Positions 22,808 through 28,588 of a stretch of DNA of 28,588 nt are shown here, piece by piece. Numbering within the stretch: position 1 is the first letter of the stretch; each line of letters begins with the position of its first letter. This DNA is from a bacterium (Candidatus Gribaldobacteria) CG07_land_8_20_14_0_80_33_18 (GTDB lineage: Bacteria > Patescibacteriota > Minisyncoccia > Minisyncoccales > CG1-02-41-26). The notes under the pieces are model-generated. The model was not told the origin of the DNA, ran no database searches, and saw nothing but the letters and a program-made list of their open reading frames with translations. Location of the stretch: positions 1-28,588 of the forward strand of contig PEWP01000013.1 of the NCBI GenBank assembly GCA_002779425.1, written 5' to 3'. The translations under genes and the position numbers were made by a program.

Positions 22808-23608
22808 ATGATTTATAATATTAATGCTTATTATTTAGCTCGGGGAATCAATTTGAATAAAATAGAAAAGAAAAGAGGGGGCATTTGGAGGCTTCAAACA
22901 AAAACCAGAACCTGTCTGGTTTTTGAAGTTGAACCAGAACGTCCCATTTTTCTTTATTTTTTTGGTGTAGTAATTTTTATTAATCTTGAGAAAAAAACAG
23001 AGAGAAAAATAATTAAGAGCATAGAGAAATTTTTAATTAATCCGGTGCCAGAAAATGAAATTCCCAGCGAAGAATACAAAGTTGTAGAAGATGAAAATCT
23101 TATAAAAGATACAGTTGAATTTGAACAAGTGAAAATTAAAAAATTTGACCTGAATAGAAGAGAAATTATTGCTAACATTTTAGCTCAATCGGTTGCTATT
23201 GATTATTTCGAAAATTTAATTGACCAAATTTCGTTAAAATTTGAAGAAATAAACTCTGTTTTGGAAAAAAGAGGAAATTTAAAAATAAAAGGCAGGCAGG
23301 TCATAAAATTAATTGGTTTTAATAATACTATTCTTAGTTTTATTCTTTCTAAATTATCTCTTCTTGATAAACCCGATATTTTATGGGAAAGAGAAGATTT
23401 AGAATCGCTTTTTAAAAATTTGCGTTCAATGTTTGAGTTAGACGATAGATTTAAAAATTTAGAGATAAAAATTAATTTTATTCAAGAAAATTCAAAACTT
23501 ATGTTACAAACCTTAAACAATCGCCGAGCAGAAATGCTTGAATTAACTATTATTGTTTTGATTTTAATTGAAGTAATTTTGTTTATTTACGAGATATTTC
23601 TAAAATGA
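22808..23608 (+). CDS. DUF155 (RMD1/YagE-like) family protein
   Basis: The family is known from mitochondria-linked yeast Rmd1 and bacterial YagE-type proteins; its biochemical role is unclear. The 266 residues show the family order: an early strand FLYFFGVVIFINLEKKTE, a helix EIIANILAQSVAIDYFENLIDQI, and LDKPDILWEREDLESLFKNLRSMFELDDRFKNLEIKI. A long helix follows and ends with NNRRAEMLELTIIVLILIEVILFIYEIF, a single C-terminal membrane anchor. It begins 4 bases after tRNA-Gln CCA and overlaps the next gene by 4 bases (ATGA). Why it sits between ftsX and ftsZ is unknown. The family assignment is good; any function in division is only inferred from position. Confidence 0.8.
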   Translation: MIYNINAYYLARGINLNKIEKKRGGIWRLQTKTRTCLVFEVEPERPIFLYFFGVVIFINLEKKTERKIIKSIEKFLINPVPENEIPSEEYKVVEDENLIKDTVEFEQVKIKKFDLNRREIIANILAQSVAIDYFENLIDQISLKFEEINSVLEKRGNLKIKGRQVIKLIGFNNTILSFILSKLSLLDKPDILWEREDLESLFKNLRSMFELDDRFKNLEIKINFIQENSKLMLQTLNNRRAEMLELTIIVLILIEVILFIYEIFLK

Positions 23609-24192
23609 ATCAAATAGAATTTCTCCAGAAAAATAAATTTACCCGAAAGATTATTTATAAATTGGGGCGAAGCAGAACAAAGAAGATGGTTAAAAATATC
23701 GAGAAGTATTTTAATAAAACAGATAAAATATTGGATATTGGAAGCGGTATTTGTAATATTTGTGAAATCTTAAAAGAAGAGAATTTTAACGTCACTCCCT
23801 TAGATATTAAAAATTTGAGTTTTGTTGATAATATAGAACCGATTATTTATAATGGAGATAAAATTCCATTTAATGATAATGAATTCGATGTAGCTTTAAT
23901 TTCAACTGTTTTACATCATTGTAGAAAACCAGAAGAAATCATTAAAGAAGCAAAACGTGTTTCCAAAAGAATAGTAATCATTGAAGATATTTATCTAAAT
24001 GAGATTCATAAGCACCTAACTTATTTTTTTGATAGTTTAATTAATTTAGAATTTACCGGACATCCTCATACCAACAAAACCAATGAAGGATGGCAGGCAT
24101 TATTTAAAAAATTAAATTTAAAATTAAAAGATGTAAAATATGCTAATAGCTATTTAGTATTTAAACAAGCTATGTATTATCTTGAAAAATGA
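23605..24192 (+). CDS. Class I SAM-dependent methyltransferase
   Basis: The protein probably transfers a methyl group from S-adenosylmethionine; the acceptor is unknown. The 195 residues carry motif I ILDIGSGICNICEIL (about 43-57), an acidic end to strand 2 (TPLDIK), and motif IV FDVALISTVLHHCRKPEEII, typical of the Methyltransf_11 group. VSKRIVIIEDIYLNE follows as motif VI. Members of this group methylate small molecules, lipids or quinones, so the name is not narrowed. Overlaps of 4 bases on both sides tie it to the DUF155 gene and ftsZ, implying one transcript. No membrane segment is evident apart from a weak HLTYFFDSLINL stretch. Confidence 0.82.
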   Translation: MNQIEFLQKNKFTRKIIYKLGRSRTKKMVKNIEKYFNKTDKILDIGSGICNICEILKEENFNVTPLDIKNLSFVDNIEPIIYNGDKIPFNDNEFDVALISTVLHHCRKPEEIIKEAKRVSKRIVIIEDIYLNEIHKHLTYFFDSLINLEFTGHPHTNKTNEGWQALFKKLNLKLKDVKYANSYLVFKQAMYYLEK

Positions 24193-25352
24193 GAAAAATT
24201 CCGAGTATTAAAAAAATAAAAATTAAAGTAATTGGAATTGGCGCCGGAGGAAGCACTATTGTTTCCGAAATTGCCAAAAATATAAAAAAAGCAAGTTTTG
24301 TTGTTACTGATTGCGATAAGCGGATTTTGAAAAAAGGAGAAAAAAATATAAAAGTAATTCAATTAGGAGAAGATATAAGCCATGGTTTGGGTACAGGCAT
24401 AAATCCGATTTTAGGAGAGGAAATCGCCCGAAAAGAAAAAGAAAAAATTACTAAAATTTTAAAAAATCAAGACCTTTTGATTTTAATAGCATGTTTAGGA
24501 GGGGGTTTCGGTTCGGGTGCTACGCCAGTTTTTGCTGAACTATCAAAAAATTTTAAAAATATCAGTTTAGGAATTTTTACTTTACCTTTTAAATTTGAAG
24601 GTGAGAAAAAAACAAAAATAGCTAAGGAAGCTTTAGAAAAAATAAAAGAGAATTTATCAGGAACTTTCATTGTTTCTAATGAAAAAATTTTTCAAGTTAT
24701 TGATAAACACACCCCTTTTAAAAAAGCTCTTTCAATTTTAAACAAAAATTTAATTTTAATCCTTAAAGATTTAATTGAGTTAATTTCAAAAACGGGAGTA
24801 ATCAATATCGATTTTGCCGATTTAAGAACAATTTTAAAAGGACGAGGCCAAATAATTTATGTTGGCAGTATCATTTGTTCCGGGCCTAATCGGACAGAAG
24901 AGGCAATTAAAAAAGTTTTTCAAAGCCCTTTTTACGGAGGAGCTGCTGCTGCCTTTTTCTGTAAAAATATTTTGTTTAATATTAGCGGGGGCGAGGATTT
25001 AACTTTAAAAGAAGTGGAAAGAATAAGTTCGGGAATTTATAACATTTGTCCCCAAGCAAAAATAATTTTCGGAATTTCCCAGGATAAAAAATATAATGGA
25101 AAAGTTAAAATTACGCTTATTCAAGCCGGCGAAGAAAAAATTAAAAAATCGATAAGAAAGAAGATAGTAAAGAAAGAGAAACCTTTAAAAAGGGAAGCAG
25201 TTAAAGAAAAGAAAAAAACCAAAAAAAAGAGAAAAGAGATTCGACGGTCAGCTTTGGAAATAAAAAAAGCGGAAAAAGAAGAGGAAAGCGAAGTTTTAGC
25301 TCAAGAAAAAGAATGGGAAATCCCCGCTTTTTTGAGAAAAAAAATTAAATAA
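24189..25352 (+). CDS. ftsZ: Divergent cell division protein FtsZ
   Basis: FtsZ is the tubulin-like GTPase forming the division ring. The 387 residues keep the G-box IGAGG (17-21), the TD pair in VVTDCDKRIL, GLGTGINPILGEEIA (67-80), the T7 loop NIDFADLRTIL (206-216, catalytic Asp208 and Asp211 positions), a Lys-rich linker and the C-terminal peptide IPAFLRKK (378-385) that binds FtsA or other tethers. The tubulin signature GGGTGTG reads GGGFGSG (104-110), with Phe107 for the phosphate-contacting Thr. The order ftsE-ftsX-(tRNA)-DUF155-methyltransferase-ftsZ is unlike the classical dcw cluster. FtsZ fold and tail make the identity firm, but it may be a second, diverged paralog. Confidence 0.88.
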   Translation: MRKIPSIKKIKIKVIGIGAGGSTIVSEIAKNIKKASFVVTDCDKRILKKGEKNIKVIQLGEDISHGLGTGINPILGEEIARKEKEKITKILKNQDLLILIACLGGGFGSGATPVFAELSKNFKNISLGIFTLPFKFEGEKKTKIAKEALEKIKENLSGTFIVSNEKIFQVIDKHTPFKKALSILNKNLILILKDLIELISKTGVINIDFADLRTILKGRGQIIYVGSIICSGPNRTEEAIKKVFQSPFYGGAAAAFFCKNILFNISGGEDLTLKEVERISSGIYNICPQAKIIFGISQDKKYNGKVKITLIQAGEEKIKKSIRKKIVKKEKPLKREAVKEKKKTKKKRKEIRRSALEIKKAEKEEESEVLAQEKEWEIPAFLRKKIK

Positions 25353-25379
25353 TTATAACGCTGACGCTATTAATTATTT
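25347..25379. repeat. AT-rich inverted repeat at the ftsZ stop
   Basis: AAATAATTATAACGC at 25347-25361 pairs imperfectly with GCTATTAATTATTT at 25366-25379. The left arm contains the ftsZ TAA stop and the right arm ends 8 bases before galU. Like other palindromes here it starts at a stop codon. It has no clear T run and is only a weak terminator candidate. Confidence 0.5.
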
Positions 25380-25386
25380 CATAATT

Positions 25387-26277
25387 ATGACCGAAATAAA
25401 AAAAGCAATAATTCCAGTCGCTGGTTTAGGGACAAGATTTCTTCCCTTAACTAAAGTTTTAGCTAAAGAACTTTTACCTTTGGCAGATTCTTGTATGGTT
25501 AATTATGTAGTTTCTGAAGTCAAGAGTTCTGATGTTAATGAAATTATTTTTGTTCTTTCAGAAAAAAAGAGCATTATTTTAGATTATTTTAAAAAATCTT
25601 CCAAAATTGAAAACATTTTAAAATCTCAGGAAAAACAAGAACTTTTAAAAGAATTGCAAGAATTTGAAAAAGAATTTGAAGAGATTTCTTTTTCTTTCGT
25701 ATATCAGGAGAAACCAAAAGGTGACGGCGATGCGATTTTAAAATGTAAAAACTTAATAGGCAAGGAGCCAGCTGGAGTTCTTTTTGGCGATGATATTTTT
25801 GTTTCAAAGATACCTGTCTTAGCTCAATTGAATCAGATTTTTAAAACTTCAGAGAAATTAGTTATCGGCTTAAAAAAAATTGCCCGAGAAAAACTTTCTT
25901 CTTATGGAGTAGTTGAAGTAGAAAAAATTGCTAACCGACTTTACAAAATTAAAGAAATAGTTGAAAAACCAAAGGAGATTTCTAAAGCCCCTTCAGATTT
26001 AGCAATTTGTGGACGATATATAATAACTCCGGATGTTTTTAGTTATTTAGAAAAGACGCCAGCTAATGAAAAAGGAGAGATAATTTTAGCCGAGGCATTG
26101 AGAGCGATGTTAAAAGATGGTAAAATAATCTATGGTTATGAAGTTGATGGCGAGTGGCTTGAATGCGGAAATAAAATTGAATGGTTAAAGTCAAATTTGT
26201 ATCTCTCTTTAAATCACCCAAAATACGGCCCTATTTTAAGGGAAGCGTTCAAAAGATATTATGATAAAAGTAGGTAA
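25387..26277 (+). CDS. galU: UTP-glucose-1-phosphate uridylyltransferase
   Basis: GalU makes UDP-glucose, a donor for surface polysaccharides and glycolipids. The 296 residues begin with the nucleotide-binding IPVAGLGTRFLPLTKVLAKELLPL and continue with KPKGDGDAILKC, VLFGDDIFVSK, VEKPKEI, CGRYIITPDVFSYLEKTP and the C-terminal DGEWLECGNKIEWLKSNLY. Two positions differ from the usual family: the GLGHA motif after PK reads GDGDA, and the kP of LPI-x-D-kP is not evident. Length is normal. Its end overlaps the next gene by 17 bases. The DegT aminotransferase in this window may use a related sugar nucleotide, but they are far apart and the link is speculative. Confidence 0.88.
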   Translation: MTEIKKAIIPVAGLGTRFLPLTKVLAKELLPLADSCMVNYVVSEVKSSDVNEIIFVLSEKKSIILDYFKKSSKIENILKSQEKQELLKELQEFEKEFEEISFSFVYQEKPKGDGDAILKCKNLIGKEPAGVLFGDDIFVSKIPVLAQLNQIFKTSEKLVIGLKKIAREKLSSYGVVEVEKIANRLYKIKEIVEKPKEISKAPSDLAICGRYIITPDVFSYLEKTPANEKGEIILAEALRAMLKDGKIIYGYEVDGEWLECGNKIEWLKSNLYLSLNHPKYGPILREAFKRYYDKSR

Positions 26278-27124
26278 AAATATTTTAAAAGAAGTTTATA
26301 AACAGCGTTCTCCTGATGTCCATAAATATGATTTTGGGCTACTACTGGTGATTGGAGGAGGGGAATTTTATACTGGTTCGCCGACTTTGGCCGCCTTGGC
26401 GGCCTTTAAAACCGGGGTAGATATGGTTCGTATTTTAGCTCCCAAAAGAGCCGCTGATATTATCGCTACTTTCTCTCCTAATTTAGCCGCTTATCCTTTA
26501 AAAGGAAAATGGTTAGAGGGAGAGGATCTACCAACTTTAATCTCAATGGCTGAGTCGGCAGAAAGAGTAGCTCATGGGAAAACAGCCATAGTAATTGGAG
26601 GAGGTTTGGGAAGAACAGAAGAAACAAAAGAGACAATAATAAAATTTCTTTCCCAAGTTTCAACTAAAGCTGTTATTGATGCTGATGCCATTCATGCCAT
26701 AGCGTTGAGGAAAGAATTAATTAAAGAAAAAAATTTTTTAATTACACCTCATTGTTTTGAATTTTTTATTCTCACAGGCCGCCAAATTCAAGGTTTACCT
26801 TTAGGAGAAAAAGTTAAGATTGTTCAAGAAGAGGCAGGAAATTTCGGCGTTACAATTCTCTTAAAGGAAAGAATAGATATAATTTCCAATGGTAAAGAAG
26901 TGGCTATCAATGAAACTGGTTCTCCTTTTATGACGAAAGGAGGGACAGGTGATACCTTAGCTGGAATTTGCGGAAGTTTACTCGCCCAAGGAATTGAACC
27001 ATTTACAGCCGCTCAAGCCGCAGCTTTTATTAATGGCAAAGCAGGAGAAATTGCCGCTAATAAATTAAAAGAGAGTCTCACAGCCACAGATTTAATTGAG
27101 GCAATTCCAGAAGTTCTCAGATAA
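26261..27124 (+). CDS. nnrD: ADP/ATP-dependent NAD(P)H-hydrate dehydratase, NnrD-type
   Basis: This enzyme restores damaged NADHX/NADPHX by dehydration and has a ribokinase-like fold. The 287 residues contain the N-terminal KYDFGLLLVIGGGEFYTGSPTLAALAAFKTGVDMV region, GGGLGRTEETKE, VIDADAIHAIA with the conserved D-A-D, ITPHCFEF and the nucleotide-binding GGTGDTLAG (227-235, Asp231 as catalytic base). The usual fused or adjacent epimerase (NnrE) is absent, so any epimerase acts elsewhere or is missing. The gene overlaps galU by 17 bases and is followed 6 bases later by trxB. A sugar kinase of the same superfamily is less likely because of the NnrD-style GGGLG and GTGD motifs. Confidence 0.88.
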   Translation: MIKVGKNILKEVYKQRSPDVHKYDFGLLLVIGGGEFYTGSPTLAALAAFKTGVDMVRILAPKRAADIIATFSPNLAAYPLKGKWLEGEDLPTLISMAESAERVAHGKTAIVIGGGLGRTEETKETIIKFLSQVSTKAVIDADAIHAIALRKELIKEKNFLITPHCFEFFILTGRQIQGLPLGEKVKIVQEEAGNFGVTILLKERIDIISNGKEVAINETGSPFMTKGGTGDTLAGICGSLLAQGIEPFTAAQAAAFINGKAGEIAANKLKESLTATDLIEAIPEVLR

Positions 27125-27130
27125 AGATGT

Positions 27131-28072
27131 ATGGAAAAAATATACGATTTAATTATTATCGGTGGCGGACCAGCAGGAATTACTGCTGGCATTTATGCTG
27201 CGAGAAAGCGGTTAAGAACTCTTGTTTTAACTAAGGATTTTATAGGTCAGGTTGGAAAAACAAGTCAGATTGATAATTACCCCGGTTTTTTTGGAATTTT
27301 CGGTTTGGAATTAATAAAAAAATTTGAAGAACATTTGAAAAAATTTGAAATAGATATTTTAGAGGGAGAAGAAATAATTAAAGTAGAAAAAAAGGGGCAA
27401 AATTTTCTTGTTAAAACAAAACAAAAAAAAGAATTTTTAGCGAGAGCAATAATTATTGCAACGGGTAGAGACCCTCGGCCTTTGGAAGTTGAGGGCGAAA
27501 AAGAATTTATCGGAAAAGGTGTATCATATTGCAGTATTTGCGATGCGCCTTTTTTTAAAGACAAAAGTGCAGCGGTAATTGGAGGAGGAAATTCTGGTTT
27601 TGAGGCGGCTTTAGATTTAACAAAATATGCCAAAAGAATTTTTATTTTTGAAAAGTCAGATAAAATAATAGCCGATGAAATTTTACAGGAACAAGCATCT
27701 GAAGAAAAAAAGATTGAAATTCATTTAAATAAAGAAATTAAAAAAATTGAAGGCAGGGGAAAAGTTCAGGCGATTATCTATGATGATTTAAAAACCGGAA
27801 AAACTTTTCAAGTCCCCATCCATGGTGTTTTTATTCAAATTGGGTCAATTCCTGCCACCTCTTTTATTAAAGAGTTGGTTGAATTTAATGAGATGGACGA
27901 GATTAAAGTTAATTTTGAAACTTGTGAAACATCAATGCCCGGTATTTTCGCTGCCGGTGATGTTAATGAAGGAAAAGATAAACAAATAGTTTTAGCTGCT
28001 GGCGAAGGAGCGCGAGCAGCATTGAACGCTTATGAATACATTAGAAATGCAAAATGGAAATTTAAAGATTAA
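27131..28072 (+). CDS. trxB: Thioredoxin reductase
   Basis: TrxB passes electrons from NADPH through FAD to thioredoxin. The 313 residues have FAD motif GGGPAGITAGIYAARKR (11-27), IIIATGRDP, the redox-active pair CSIC (Cys134, Cys137) in VSYCSICDAPFF, the NADPH motif VIGGGNSGFEAAL and the final FAD motif PGIFAAGDVNEG. The usual CATCDG is CSICDA. Length matches the low-molecular-weight bacterial type. It may use NADH or ferredoxin in some relatives, which cannot be judged here. The start is 6 bases after the NnrD-type gene; the enolase start lies inside its last codons. Confidence 0.95.
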   Translation: MEKIYDLIIIGGGPAGITAGIYAARKRLRTLVLTKDFIGQVGKTSQIDNYPGFFGIFGLELIKKFEEHLKKFEIDILEGEEIIKVEKKGQNFLVKTKQKKEFLARAIIIATGRDPRPLEVEGEKEFIGKGVSYCSICDAPFFKDKSAAVIGGGNSGFEAALDLTKYAKRIFIFEKSDKIIADEILQEQASEEKKIEIHLNKEIKKIEGRGKVQAIIYDDLKTGKTFQVPIHGVFIQIGSIPATSFIKELVEFNEMDEIKVNFETCETSMPGIFAAGDVNEGKDKQIVLAAGEGARAALNAYEYIRNAKWKFKD

Positions 28073-28588
28073 AAATATAAAGGCGAGGGAGATTTTGGAT
28101 TCGAGGGGAAATCCGACTGTTGAAGTTGAATTAGAAACAGAAGAAGGAATTTTTGTTGCTTCGGTTCCTTCTGGCGCCTCTACTGGAAAATACGAAGCAG
28201 TTGAGTTAAGGGACGGCGGTGAAAGATATAGAGGAAAAGGAGTATTAAAAGCAATTAAAAATATTCAAGGAGTTATTTTTCCGGCGATAAAAAATAAAGA
28301 TGTGTCTAATCAAAAAGAAATAGATGAATTAATGATCGAATTGGACGGAACGCCAAATAAATCAAGATTAGGGGCTAATGCTATTCTGCCAGTTTCGATG
28401 GCTGTTTGCCGGGCTGGCGCCACCGCCACAAATCTTCCCTTATATCAATATATCACTCAAATTTTTAATTCAGGTTCTAAGTTTCAAGTTCCAAGTTTTA
28501 AGATTCCCGTGCCTTCTTTTAATATCATTAATGGTGGAGCCCATGCCGGAAACGATTTAGACATCCAAGAATTTATGGTTTTACCTCA
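28032..28588 (+). CDS. eno: Enolase, 5' part (runs off the window end)
   Basis: Enolase converts 2-phosphoglycerate to phosphoenolpyruvate. The frame is open to the window end and shows IKNIKAREILDSRGNPTVEVELET, VPSGASTGKYEAVELRDGG, LGANAILPVSMAVCRAGA and PSFNIINGGAHAGNDLDIQEFMVLP, all diagnostic. ATG 28032 and ATG 28047 are in frame and only five codons apart; both overlap trxB, and no Shine-Dalgarno distinguishes them. Between the LYQYI helix and the PVPSFNIINGG motif an in-frame repeat (28470-28502) adds TQIFNSGSKFQVPSFKI in place of the usual short loop. The C-terminal catalytic barrel is beyond the window. With pgk it indicates lower glycolysis. Confidence 0.95.
   Translation, partial: MNTLEMQNGNLKIKNIKAREILDSRGNPTVEVELETEEGIFVASVPSGASTGKYEAVELRDGGERYRGKGVLKAIKNIQGVIFPAIKNKDVSNQKEIDELMIELDGTPNKSRLGANAILPVSMAVCRAGATATNLPLYQYITQIFNSGSKFQVPSFKIPVPSFNIINGGAHAGNDLDIQEFMVLP
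28470..28502 (+). repeat. In-frame low-complexity tract in eno (AAGTTTCAAGTTCC type)
   Basis: Units like CTAAGTTT, CAAGTTC and CAAGTTTT repeat with 6-8-base period and encode SGSKFQVPSFK. It sits in the loop before IPVPSFNIINGG. Most enolases have a short loop here. Confidence 0.5.

Noticed and set aside
28378..28560. 60-codon open frame on the plus strand near the window end
   Set aside because: It overlaps the enolase frame, which is conserved and runs to the window end.

Overview
This AT-rich, tightly packed window looks like a member of the Candidate Phyla Radiation (Patescibacteria), most likely a Parcubacteria-type lineage. The assignment is inferred, not proven. It rests on short intergenic gaps with many ATGA-type overlaps, a VirD4/HerA-like ATPase carrying a C-terminal zinc ribbon, an orphan sigma-region-4/HARE-HTH regulator, a SecA without the C-terminal zinc finger, and abundant short palindromic and low-complexity repeats. 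TGA is a normal stop in this window (secA, secF, ftsE, ftsX), so the recoded-UGA lineages are excluded. Almost no start codon has a recognisable Shine-Dalgarno sequence.

Layout. 1-366: the 3' tip of an unidentified gene, then a nested palindromic element and a minus-strand terminator. 367-1506: the only minus-strand gene, a DegT/DnrJ-type aminotransferase. 1636-3012: murB and an hpf/raiA-like ribosome hibernation gene that appears to carry a one-base frameshift. 3010-3273: a second nested palindromic element. 3274-7996: secA, secD and secF. 8051-9061: a sigma4/HARE regulator. 9074-12394: a small membrane protein, a membrane-anchored protein of unknown function and a VirD4-like ATPase. 12391-15178: pgk, a RecJ-like DHH phosphoesterase and RNase HI. 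15198-15626: the RNase P RNA with promoter and poly-T end. 15638-19153: murJ and lepA. 19340-21048: an FtsB/DivIC-like gene, tRNA-Gly(CCC), tRNA-Thr(CGT) and prfB, which needs a programmed +1 frameshift. 21041-25352: ftsE, ftsX, tRNA-Gln(CTG), a DUF155-like protein, a methyltransferase and a divergent ftsZ. 25387-28588: galU, an nnrD-like dehydratase, trxB and the 5' part of eno.

The genes are mostly housekeeping: protein export (secA/D/F), cell wall and division (murB, murJ, ftsB, ftsE/X, ftsZ), translation (hpf, lepA, prfB, rnpB, tRNAs) and glycolysis (pgk, eno). The most striking structure is not a gene. GC-rich palindromes sit inside essential genes in frame (secA, secD, pgk, prfB), and related palindromes abut stop codons between genes. 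One 16-base sequence is shared exactly between the prfB insert and the lepA leader, and the secA and pgk inserts share both ends. A second repeat class, A-rich tracts of roughly 6-8 base period, lies in murB, lepA and eno. Together they resemble the Rickettsia palindromic elements in behaviour, but no sequence relationship to them is claimed.
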